Source of the DNA: Ovis canadensis
Lineage: Eukaryota; Chordata; Mammalia; Artiodactyla; Bovidae
DNA: 64,000 bases
Direction of reading: 5' to 3'
Assembly (NCBI RefSeq): GCF_042477335.2
Contig: NC_091250.1
Coordinates: 61,139,384 to 61,203,383, forward strand
In this document: positions 23,940 to 35,700 of the stretch, one piece after another
Layout of the letters: each line of letters begins with the position of its first letter
Position numbering within the stretch: the stretch's first letter is position 1
Notes under the pieces: generated by a model
Seen by the model: the letters and a program-made list of their open reading frames with translations, nothing else
What the model was told of the DNA's origin: nothing
Database searches by the model: none
Position numbers and translations under genes: made by a program

Positions 23940-24185
23940 TTTCTTCCAAAAATAAGATTCCTGTATAAATAGCTACAGACACTTTAAATTTTTTAAAAAT
24001 GGAATTGTAAAAATAGTTTTGTAATCCTCTCATAAAGATGTTGTGAACATCAGTTTATATACATAATGACAGTATTATTCTTCAGTATGGACATACTGTA
24101 TTTAATCAGTCTCCTGTGGTTGGGCAGCTAAGTTGTTTCCATTTTTCACTATTGTAAACAATTTGATGAATGTACTTAATAACCA
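23940..24185. repeat. Probable ancient LINE fragment
   Basis: tagctacagacactttaaat ... ctaagttgtttccatttttc ... actattgtaaacaatttgat has the look of antisense LINE/L1M text. Weak evidence only. Confidence 0.3.
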
Positions 24186-24734
24186 AATTTTTTCTTATTT
24201 CCAAATGGCCACATCTGGAACTTCACACCTATGATATTTCCTATGTTATACATATCTGGGAGGAAATTCATACTCTTCTGTGAAGGTTTCATAATATGTA
24301 GGTAGTTACTCTCCTCTGTCTTGTAACACTGAGGGTATAGCTTTATTCACAGTCCTTTTCCTGTGTGGTACGAGGGACCATATTCAGGATAAGTTTCAGG
24401 AAGGTGGGCATTCAGTTTTCATAAGATTGTAAAGCAGGTAGATAGTGGATTTAGCTAAATGCACCCCACCATCTAGATTATCTATTGCCATGTGTTAGAG
24501 GATGGAGAAGGTTATCTTGAGACCCGAAAACCAGACAGCCAGCTCCATATTATCAATGGATCAGTTTATTACCAGGTAACTCACAAGTTGGGGGTCAGGC
24601 AGACAATGATCTGGAAGTATTTGCAACTGCACTCAGCACCGCCAAAGGACCACTGCAACAGTGTTATATTAGTTCACCTACAGAAACAGGAAGTGCATTC
24701 TGAAGTCAAGATTTATGAATGGGTAATTAGTCTT

Positions 24735-24941
24735 GGGCTTCCCTAGTGGCTCAGACTATAAAGAATTCGCCTGCAATGCGTGATACTGGGGTTTGATCCC
24801 TGGATTGGGAAGATCCCCTGGAGGCGGGCATGAAAATCCACTCTATTCTTGCCTGGAGAATCCCATGGACAGAGGAGCCTGGCAGGCCACAGTCCATAGG
24901 TTGTAGAGTCAGATGTGACTGAAGCGACTTTAGCACAACTA
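24735..24941 (+). mobile_element. Bov-tA SINE, sense
   Basis: Full tRNA head (gggcttccctagtggctcag, ggggtttgatccctggattg), then a Bov-A body ending gaagcgactttagcacaact. A probable short target duplication, tagtcttg, lies at each edge. Confidence 0.93.
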
Positions 24942-25935
24942 GTCTTGTGGGTGCCAGGAATACGTCAGGGAAGGTTTTCATCATTGTTTGGGGACTAACA
25001 GAGCATAAAGGCCACCTGGTCCTAATAATTATTAAACTATTAACTGCAAAGCTCTTGATGACAGAGAAGTGATTTACCACACAGTACAGTCCTGGGTAGG
25101 GCAGTGGAAGGACAGGTGGAACTGTACATGCTCAAGGTGGCATTGGTTGTGCTAACTATACAACACTCCAGAACATTAAATAATACCCGAAAATGCATTT
25201 CATTAATAACAAAAGCAAGTCCATTCTCACCTTGGAATACTGCCTCTGGACAAATCTGGGGACCATGCTTAATAGTTTGCAGAAAAAGCAAGGTAAAAGA
25301 CCCATCTCTGAAAGGGAGCAGAGTAAACATCATGAGTTACAAACTGCCTGGCACAAAATAGTGCCTGAAATATTTGTTGCTGAATGAATTAGTCTACTTC
25401 TGTCACCTTTTCCCAGGGGCTAGATCCAGATAGATGGCGGGAAGATAGGGCTTATTTGGAGTTGAAGATCTTCCCACATTTCTTGTTTGAGCAAGTCAAA
25501 CGAAGTGAAAGGTAGATGGCTTTCTACCATGGACTTTAAGATGGATAATCACAGGATGATGATAGTCACATTCTTTTAACCTGGCCCATAACTTATGGGA
25601 ACTTTTGAACAAGTTAACACATTTAGATGTGTAACAAGAGGCATCAGATGGACTCTGATTCACACATCCAGCCAGGCTGAGCCCATGTCCCCTGCACTTG
25701 TGGAGATTCCTTCGTATAGTAGACGCTCCAATAGCTATGAGACAAATCCTGACTGAGCCCACAGTCCTCATTTATTACAATGCGGCTACTAATATCAGTA
25801 GTTATGAAGCTTAAATGGGATAAAGAATCAGGGTATTTGCCAATGTCGGAGATTCTAAAGCAGAGCTCTCCTACGTAGGCTGCAAATTGGCAGCACTCTT
25901 GAGTGTTCCATAAATCCTGGGTCCCATTCCGTACT

Positions 25936-26140
25936 GTGCTGTGCTGTGCTGTGCTTAGTCGCTCAGGCGTTTCCGACTCTTTGCGTAGCCCGTCAGGCTC
26001 CTCTGTCCATGGAGTTTCCCAGCAAGAATACTGGAGTAGGTTGCTTGCCTTCCTCCAGGGGATCTTCCCAACCAAGGGATCGAACCCAGGTCTCCCGCAT
26101 TGCAGGCGGATTCTTTACCGTCTGAGCCACCAGGGAAGCG
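25936..26140 (-). mobile_element. Bov-tA SINE, antisense, directly upstream of the ANAPC4 promoter
   Basis: Begins with four GTGCT-type units (ctgtgctgtgctgtgctg), the 3' tail of the element, and ends with the tRNA-like head (ttctttaccgtctgagccac). It lies about 150 bp before the first promoter-like motif of the ANAPC4 CpG island. Confidence 0.94.
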
Positions 26141-26254
26141 CTTTTCATCAGTCTGGCGTGCTGCCTGGGCACGGTGTTTAAAGCAAAAGAAACAAACAAA
26201 AAACCTCTCTAGTGAGCAAGCAGGACTGAGGACCACCGGTTTGGAGACTGTCAA

Positions 26255-26700
26255 AAGGACTGTGGGTGATCGAAACCTCGCCTCCGTGCTCTCGCGAGGA
26301 AGTTCGGGCACCGGAAGTGCCCGGAAAGCGCGTGACGGCGGCGGTAGCGCGGGCGGCGCGGGCAGGGAAAGCGGGAGGCGGAAACCGCCCCGGCAGCGTT
26401 GGCTGCGGTGGGGCACCTCGCTGGTACCGCCGCCTTTGGTGCTCTGCCGGAAGGGTCCGGGGCAGGAGCGGCGCCGGGCTCTGGCAGAGCGGCCGCGGGG
26501 TCCCCAGCCAGCCTCCGACTAGGGAAGTCATTGCAGGGCCGTCCCCATGTTGCGTTTCCCGACCTGTTTCCCATCCTTCCGGGTGGTGGGAGAGAAGCAG
26601 TTGCCGCAGGAGATCATCTTCCTGGTCTGGTCACCCAAGCGGGATCTCATTGCTTTGGCCAACACCGCGGGCGAGGTGAGTGAGCCGGCGCGCAGCCACG
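26255..26700 (+). promoter_or_regulatory. ANAPC4: ANAPC4 CpG-island promoter and 5' UTR
   Basis: An abrupt G+C and CpG rise around the first ANAPC4 exon. Visible motifs: CTCGCGAG palindrome at 26291-26298 (within TCTCGCGAGG, close to the BANP/Kaiso-type element), an ETS/GABP-type ACCGGAAGTG at 26310-26319, and CGTGACG at 26331-26337. There is no TATA box, as expected of a broadly expressed cell-cycle gene. I see no ATG between 26275 and the start codon. The transcription start site cannot be placed from sequence. Confidence 0.8.
26547..26675 (+). CDS. ANAPC4: ANAPC4 coding exon 1
   Basis: Start [19 protein letters not shown], ends NTAGE with donor GAG|GTGAGT, phase 0, 43 codons. Lies within the CpG island; other frames over it are shadows caused by high G+C. 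Confidence 0.96.
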
Positions 26701-29700
26701 AGGACACCGAGCCCGGGCCACCTGTCTACCCTGCCCCTCTCTGCAGTCTTGCTGCACAGTCTAAGTGAATATAAGGGGTCACGCACAGGAAAGGTCTTTC
26801 GTACACCCATTTCCCGCATTCTGTGGCCAAGTTTTCACACAGCTTGACACAATCACACGGTCCTGCATCCCGGAGACTCTCATAGTTATTTGTTAAATGG
26901 GGCTTTTAAAGGCTCATGTATCACTTATGAGTTGACATAGTATTGGGTTCACAGATTCCGCCCTTCGTTTACTTATACAGTTCAGGCAGAAGAAAGGTGA
27001 GTTGTCAGACACGAGCTGTGAATATGCATGGTTGTAGCTGCCAAAGAGGATGTTTAAGAATCTTTATTCTGTTGTCCAACATTCACAGTGTTGGTTGGTT
27101 AACCACCTCCCATTAAAAATACCTTTAAATTGAAACAAGAGTGATGCTTCACCTGATGGAATGTGCCTGAGTGTTGTCACTATTTCTGCTGCTGCTGCTG
27201 CTAAGTCGCTTCAGTCGTGTCCGACTCTGTGCGATCCCATAGATGGAAGCCAACCGGGCTCCCCCACCCCTGGGATTCTCCGGGCAAGAGTACTGGAGTG
27301 GGTTGCCATTTCTGGTTCACCTTATATTACACTTCATCAAGTGTAACCCAGTTGTAACTTTCGGCTGAAAGTTTTTAATTACTTGGCAGACATTTTGTAA
27401 GGAAACCTTCACCTTTGTGTCTTTACTCCTTTGGCCTTTTGGCAGGTGTCCTGATAGTTACTTGGCCAGGTGGGAGTTGTCTTCAGCCAGGCTTGGACAC
27501 TAGTTGGAAAAGGGAACTCAGCAGTCAGGGAAACATAGCAGCCTGGAAGGCTGTGTTGATTATCATGGCTTTGTCGCCAGGGTATTGATGTCTGCTTTCC
27601 CAAAGCCCTCTATGAAACCTAGTCTCCCTCCGCATCCAGAGTGTTCTGGAATTCTCTCATGGCCCTGAGAGGAGTGCAGTTCCTTCAGCCACAACTGTAG
27701 GAGGGAAGGGAAAAAATAGGAGCATCAGTGTGACCAGATGAGTAGGTGTAATTGTGGGCACTTGTCGCTTCCATTTTCTTAGTGAAGAAGAAAGGGCACT
27801 GTTTAGGAATGAAGATGGAGACGAAAATGTTGGAATTTTGAGGAGGGAAGAGAACTTTGAAGAAGCCGACAAGGCGAGTGGACTAGTGAATCTAATAGGA
27901 TTGTTCTTCAGTATTAAAAGGCACATGAGCTTAGTGGTTCTGTAGTGAAACTAGTGAGCATGGTTGTGTCTTCTGTTCAGCTGCATGGGTGCAGGTGTGG
28001 TTGACTTTAACCAGAGTTGTTGTGCCAAAGGGTGACAAAAAGCAAGAGATGCAAGGGAGTCGAAGTTATGTACAAGAGAAGTGATTGTAATGATGAACTT
28101 TGAATTCTAACCTGATTAAGTAGGGAAGTGAGGTCATGTGTGGGGTGAGGGACAGAGAATCGGTGGTAGACTCATTGGATTGTATGTCTTGGTGAGGTTG
28201 CAGAATTGAAGTTGGGTATTAGTCAGGATGAGCAGGAAAGATACAGACAGTGATGGAAAGTGGGAAGTTTGCAGCTGAAGTTTATGGCAGCATTTGTAGT
28301 TGTCGGTAATGACAGTGTAACAGACATGACCCTGGGAGTGACTGCGGTGGGGTAAAAGCTGTGGTCATTGAAGAAGAGGTAGTTGAGAACCAAAAGCCAG
28401 GACACTGTTGCTCTTGAAATCACCCAAAATGATGATGAGAAGTGTTGGAAGGCATGAATGAGCCAGTGCGTGCATGTGTGCTAAGTTGCTTCAGCTGTGT
28501 CAGACTCTGCGCCCATATGGACTGCAGCCTGCCAGGCTCCTCTCTCTGTGGGCTTTTCCAGGCAAGAATACTGGAGTGGGTTGCCATTGCCTTCTCTAGG
28601 GGATCTTCCCCACCCAGGGCATCGTACCTGAGTCTTCTGCTTGGCAGGTAGATTCTTTACCGCTGAGCTGTCTGGGAAGCTGTATTCCTTTCTAAAACAT
28701 AAGTCTCTTGTTGACGTAAAAGTTAGGAAAATGTGTAGAGTACAGGGTTAAATTAGACCTTGTTTCACCCGTTTCTTTGGAAATACCTTAAGTTCATTCA
28801 GACACTCTTGACTTTGAATTTTTTCTGATGGCTAAATATACTTGGTACAGTTTTTTAACTGTTTAGATTTATTTTTGGAAATGGGTGTTTTTATTATCTG
28901 CCACTATGTCTGTTTTGTCCTAGGTTTTACTTCATCGACTTGCAAGTTTTCATCGAGTTTGGAGTTTTCCACCAAATGAAAATACAGGAAAAGAAGTGAC
29001 CTGTCTGGCTTGGAGACCAGATGGCAAACGTAATGACAGTATTGTAAAAAATGTGTTTTTGTTTTTCAGAAAGAGTATTCTGTAAAGAGAACTTACTCAC
29101 TGAAAGAATTTATTTTTCTTACAATGTACTAGAATTCTAAATACTGATTTGGGAATTTTGTTTTTTCAGATGCTTTATAGTGTTTTCATGGAACTCAGAT
29201 TGATTCTGCCATCTTGTTTCATGGCAGAGATATCTCTAAAATGAAATCTGACTTCTTGGCAAAGATAAGTCTAACAGGAAGTTTTATGAGAATATACAGG
29301 GTACTTTGGTTTTGTTCTTTTGCTGTCTTGTTCTGCACTGTTTGTCCAGGGCTTCATTTGCCACTCAATAGTCAGTTCAGAGCCATCATGGCCCTTTTCT
29401 CCCCAAAATGTGTTTTAGCATTAAATGTGTGGTTCGTAAATATTCTCTCTGCACAATTGTTTACCTCACCTGAAAGACTGTCAGCTTTGACCCCCTTCCT
29501 TCAATTTCCATGTGATCTTACTCCTGTTGGTGCCCTGTGTGGTGTCGCTTACCATGCTGCTGCTCTGAGGACTGAACTCTCCTCTTCCATGTGTTGTTAC
29601 ACTGACAGTTATTTGAGCTGCTGTACATGTCTGGTCAGCACAGGAAAATGCTGCAATTCATCTGTATCATTGGTACCTTAAAAAAACAAATTGTTTTCAT

Positions 29701-32700
29701 AAAATGATATGTATTCCTCCTTGTTGCCTCCTTTTTTCCCTAGGTAAATATAAGTCTGTAAAAATGTCCTGAAAGCCTGTCACTCCACAGATAACAGCTG
29801 TTTTGGTCTATATTCATTTTGCTCAGTTCTTGTTTCTTCTACTGGAAAAAAAAAAAAGTATGTGTAAAATTAGAGAACTTTTGTGAGTAGTATTTTGAGA
29901 TCTTGCTCTCTTTGTCTAAAAACATCAGGATCTCAAAAATCATGAAGGTCAGTGTGTATGAAAATGTATTTAAGTAGGTGATATTTTTATCATTAAAAAA
30001 TGTCTCCTGTTTTTGAACAATAAAATAGAGCTTAGCTTGGTAATGATTATTTCAAGATTGCTTTTAAATTGCTTTAAAGAAGAGGAGACTTGGATTGCCT
30101 CTCATCTCACAGAGTTGTATGTATTGGTATACAGTGAAACACACAGCCTTCTGTCTAGACGGTCTTCAGTTTTACATGTTAGGAAGACATTAAGGACTTC
30201 TGTAGAGAAATGATACTAGATCATTCAGACCCATCAGTATTTGATATCCCTGTTCAGTAAAGGTTAGAAATTAAAAAGAGGAATAAAAAACCTTCCCAAG
30301 AACCAAGCAGATGGAATCACTTTTAAACTTTCAGGTGGGGACCAGTATGTCTTGGTGATACGATGTTATTGTTTATATGTTGATGTCTGTTCTGTGTTTT
30401 CTGCTTGGCCTCAAGGTTCCAGTCTAGAGACTCTGATATGTAAGATGTTAAGAACAGTATACAAGACAGTAGTAGGTTGCTCACAAAAGTTTGAGCATTT
30501 GAAAATAAGTGTCAATAACAGCATAACTCTATGCAAAGATACCTTTCAGTGTTTTACTTATTTAAAGGAAGGATTTAAGGGTTAAAGCATTTCTATGATT
30601 ATGATATATATAAAATAGTAAAATTGGGCAAGAAATGAAATACCCATTTTTCTCTTAATATTACACTGACTTATTCTGATTATTTCTTCTTGTTTTAGTT
30701 TTGGCCTTTGCCCTTGCTGATACCAAGAAAATTGTGTTGTGTGATGTAGAAAAACCTGAAAGCTTGCACTCTTTTTCTGTGGAGGCCCCAGTTTCTTGTA
30801 TGCATTGGATGGAAGTGACCGTTGAGAGCAGGTAGAGTGATAAAACCCCCAGTGGTCCCAGTAGGATATTCATGAAATTTTCATTTTTTAAAAGTGGAAA
30901 CTTAGGCGCATCTGAGTATTCAGTATGTGTATTTGCTTTTAACCTTTTGTCTTAAGCTTATCAAGATGAAATTTTTTTTGGTATTTGCTAGATTTCTTTC
31001 TCTTCTGGAAAAAAATCTGTTTTATTATTGGAGCAGTAATGCCTGAATAGCCAAGATTTTTCTTTTTGGTTATTTTTTAAAGTTTATATCAATGACTTAT
31101 ACTTTCAAGTAATATTAATTAAGATTGTTGATTAGCAAATTAAGGTTCTGTTTTTCTTTTCACCATATATTTCATTCTGGAACTTTGTGTTTCTGTGTCT
31201 GAGTAAATATTCTTCGAATATGAAAAGTGCTGAGTCGAGCATTTTGTTTTGATACTGAAGGAGTTCTTTTTATTTTTGTGATCCCTATAGTTTCCTTATT
31301 TTGTGAAAATAGTTTTGCCTTAGTCTGTGAAATTAAGTACTCTGCCACGTTTGCAGTAAAGATAGCCTAAAGGGTCAGTAGGCTTAGTGAATACTGAACA
31401 TAAAAGTTTTTTTTTTTTTTTTTGAGGAAATAAGATCATTTTCTTCCTGTTAGCTTTTCTGTTCTAATTAAGTTTTAAGTTAATATCAAATGAATTTATA
31501 AATCCTGATTGTTAATTCACAAATTTCCTCAGGAGGGGATTGTAAAAATATTAGATAATAAGGTCTAGCCTGGGGTTTAAAATTCACTGTAGATAAAACA
31601 AGGATCAATCTGTCATCAAATAATAAAGGTTGCAAGAGGTAATGTGAATTTATAGGGGAGCAGAGTATACCATGTAATTTCTGTCCCAGTCCAGTTACCT
31701 GCTAAGTGTATTCCTAACACGCTTTCTGTTAAAGAGTTCAGAAATGTTATATGGAGATTCCAGGGTCTTTTAGGACACCGCTTTTCACCTTATTCATTTC
31801 CATCTGTATTTGGAGGTAGGATTGAAAAAAATGCGAGGACACATAAAACTGTTTCAAAATACTTGGTGTCATCTTACATACACCGACTGGATTGTTATGT
31901 CTCCAAATGTGCATAAGTTATAGAGCCCATCATTACATTATAATAACTTCAGTGTTCTTTAAAATTACTCTTGCTACTCCTATGTTCAGTGTTGGTTTTT
32001 AGAGGAGAGTTAAGGAATCACAAATTCTCAGTCCATATCTGGTACTGATACTAAATACATATGGATGCATTTCATATGCTGAGAAAATTGTTTATAAATA
32101 TTTGTTCCTCTTAACATAAAGTGGATAGGCTGATTTTTTTTTTCTTTCAGAAATAAAGTTCAAGATAAATTAAGAATTTCCAACTTTTCTGTTTCTTGCG
32201 TGTGATTGTTAAATGCCGTGCACAGTTTACCACTGTAAAAGTCACTGTGTTCATTTGGTAATGTGTCATATATAAAATTGGGCCTTTAAAAATTAATATT
32301 TTTAATGGAAAGAGAAGTGGAATCTTTGTTTTAATAATACTTATTTTTGCTTTGTCTTATTTTCCCCTTTGTAGTGTTCTAACATCCTTTTATAATTCTG
32401 AGGATGAATCAAATCTTCTCTTACCTAAACTTCCTACATTGCCGAAAAAGTAAGTACCAGTGTTTAATCTCATTCAAATTAATCTTACAGGTTTCTTTCT
32501 TTTAACACTGACAGTTTTCTCATGTGCTTTAAAAAAATGTATTTCTATTGAGAGTTTTTTACCCTACTCTTTTTTTTTTTTCTAGTTATAGCAACACCTC
32601 AAAAATATTTAGGTAAGGTATACCTTTTCTTTTTTTCAAGTAAGATAAATCTTTTATTATTTGAAGCATATAGTTGAAAGATAACCCAATTTATTTTTAT

Positions 32701-35700
32701 ATTTTAGTGAAGAAAATTCGGATGAAATTATTAAGCTTTTGGGAGATGTCAGGTAAATCTTGCAGACATCTTAAATAGCAAGTTTTATTTTCTTAAATTT
32801 GATACTTGAGGCAGTTTTTAGACCAGAGTTCCAAAGATATTTTCTTTGTCATTTTATTTCATTGCTGGCAAATACCTCTGAACAATAAACAGACAATATC
32901 TATTACTCACTCATTTTTATTGTATGATATTTGTGTCAAGTTTAATATTATGGTATACTTTCATTTTTAAAAAGTAAAGGAGGATAGAAGTGCTTGAGTT
33001 TCTGAAATTTAAGTTGAATCTTCAGGTTCTTTAAGCCCACATAATACGTTTAGCATCAGGGCCATGATAAAACTGATGGCAATTTATATTAACTGGAAAA
33101 GAGATGATTTTGTTATTGAGGGTATATAAATACAGTTATTAAAATAATATATTCTTATTTTACTGTAAACTGAGGTTTTTGTAGGCTGAATGAAATTTAT
33201 GTTGTTCTTTTGGGGGAAAAAAGGAATAAGCCTGATGTAATTGAAATTTGGTGAACTTGTTTAGAGGTTCGGTCACCCTGCTAGGGAGCTTGAGTGTGCA
33301 GATTATACGAGGGCAGCAACAACTTGTATCTTGGTGTAAGAACTTGGTCCTCTCTGTTGTCCTCAGCTTGCTTGTTGCATTATTTTTAATCAGGCTTAAT
33401 ATTCTTGTCCTTGGAGGAAGCTCTGGTTTTATTGAGCTTTATGCTTACGGAATGTTCAAAATTGCTCGAGTCACTGGGGTAAGTTTTTCTTTAAGATTCT
33501 CTATTTTTGCCTCTATTTTTGTAACAACTGACTGATTTATGGAAAAGAATAAAACATTACTATTTTTCTCAGTTTCATTTCTTGGATTTACTCGTCCTTA
33601 AATGTTAAGAGGATAACTTTCTTACTAAGATAAAATAGTGATATGATGTCTGTGAAGATCAGAGGTTAGAGAATTAGGAGAATTAGGAGAATTAGTCAAA
33701 AAGTTTTTTCTTAACTAAAAGATTACTGTGGTACACTTGATTATGATTTGATGTTTTTCTAGCCTTGCATTTAAGAGCTGCCATTTGTGATCGGAATGTG
33801 ATGAAAGTCATTAGAAGCAATCTTAGGCTCAGTCTTGGTCTTCTCCATGCCTTTTCTTATTCTTGCAGTTCCCTAAAAGGGCAGAAAATGTTGCGGCTCT
33901 GCAGGCTGTGTTAGTTCTCCAGCACTCGGGTGCGTAGTTAGGGTCTGTGTCTGCGTCCTTGCAACTCAGTGGACGCATGCCTTCATCTGCCACATACATG
34001 GCAGGAGTTACTGCTTTTTAGAGCTCTGAATTTTCGCTTCCTGTGTTGTAAGCAGATGCAGTGCAGCAATAACACTAAATATAATGGGGATTTGACTGTT
34101 TTACAGATTGTCGGTACTTGTCTTGCGTTATGTCTGTCAAGTGATTTGAAGTCATTGTCAGTGGTCACAGAAGTTTCTGCCAGTGGTGCTTCAGAAGTTT
34201 CATATTTTCAGGTGAGTATTTGAACCAGCAGAGAGTAAATATATATTTTTAAAGGTTTGATTTTTATTATCCATATCACTGGATTCTAATGGTCATTAAA
34301 ACAAAGCAAAAAATTGACTTGGAGCTTCTAAATCTTAGAGTGTTACTGGTGAATACCTTATTATTCCAATTGCTCAGCATAATTTTCATCAAAACAGTGT
34401 TTCGATGGTCTGTTAATGACCAATATTAACTTGTTGCTATACCAGTTCATGTTTGTAACAAGTGTTTTCTTGGGATTTTGACCCAAGAAAATATAATTAT
34501 TATTATAAAAATAATTGTTTTATAATTATATATAAATAATTATAAATATATAATATATAAAATATAATATATATAATTATTATTATAATAAAAGCTAATA
34601 TTTACTAATTATTTAATATGTGCCCAGTACTGAGTAATTCAGTATATTTTATGTGAATCCTCACAGTAACCTAATAGATAGGTGCTATTACTATCCCCAT
34701 TTTGTAGTTGAGTAAATGGCACGCAGAGCAACTGTCACTTGCTTGGTAAGGACTTGAAGGTGATGCTGGGCAGTCTGGCTCCAGAGCCGGGGCTCTTAAC
34801 TAACACATTGCCTCCTGTATGAGATGCCCACTAAATGCCGGGGAAAACCTTTTCATTGTGTGCTGTTTGTATCATAGACTGTGGAAACTGGGCTCCTACA
34901 GAGTATTTAGATTGTAGCTTTGCCTTCAGGAAAATCTTCCTGAAAATTTCATCTCGAATAACCCAGCCACTTAGTCTAAGTATGTGTGAACTCTCAAACC
35001 AGAGTAGGACGGAAAGATGCTGGATGTGACGCAAGTGAGGCCTTATAGTTTCACCGTATTCACAGCAGCAGAGAGCTCTCGACTTTCTGCTGTTTGCTAG
35101 AACAGTTGTTCATGGTTGCTCTTCATCTGAAGGTTCTGTGAAAATCCAATTTCCCGAATTGTGTTTGGTGCTATAGTAAAATAATTCACTCTTTATGTGG
35201 AATTTGTAACATATTTTTAATAACAACTTTATTGTGATACTTCATGTACCTCTGTAATAGACAGTTAACTTGTATTTATTACTAGCTGTAATTCCTTAAA
35301 AATTTTTTAGATATTTGTGATCATTTTAAAAGTCTCTCATAATAGTGGTATAAATTAGATTATTACATTTATTCTAACTAAGTAGAGAGGACTGCTAACT
35401 TAGAGGGGGTCAACTGTACATAGTTAGATGCTACAGATGAGAGAATCCTAAAATTATATTCTGTTATTTGCTAATTTGTTATACTGAAAAGGAGCAAAAT
35501 TCTGAGGTAGTCTTTCTGATACATAGTTATACCTTGACTCGTCTTTAAAAGTAGTAAATATATCTGTTTGTGACTCACTTTAGTGTTCTAATTTGACAGC
35601 TTGAAACCAATCTATTGTACTCTTTCTTACCTGAAGTAACTCGAATGGCCAGAAAGTTTACTCACATTTCAGCTCTTTTACAGGTATTTATTCATAGCTT

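Larger units (their letters stand above)
19761..25935. other. Intergenic region between ZCCHC4 and ANAPC4
   Basis: Besides the repeats listed, 20220-21360, 21570-22130, 22780-23930, 24190-24730 and 24942-25935 show no exon-like or RNA-like structure. Open frames of up to 109 codons (for example 24751-25080 minus) overlap SINE sequence or have no recognisable product. Confidence 0.55.
26676..28923 (+). other. ANAPC4 intron 1
   Basis: The CpG-rich zone ends near 26720; the remainder is the two SINEs, the ancient repeat and unique DNA. No alternative first exon is obvious. Confidence 0.5.

Noticed and set aside
26178..26683. Several overlapping long open frames on both strands at the ANAPC4 promoter
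   Set aside because: Caused by very high G+C, where stops are rare. Only the frame starting at 26547 matches APC4; the others include SINE or untranslated sequence.
29214..29681. 155-codon Cys-rich open frame in ANAPC4 intron 2
   Set aside because: No domain signature, no splice context and A+T-rich intronic composition. Considered a chance open frame.
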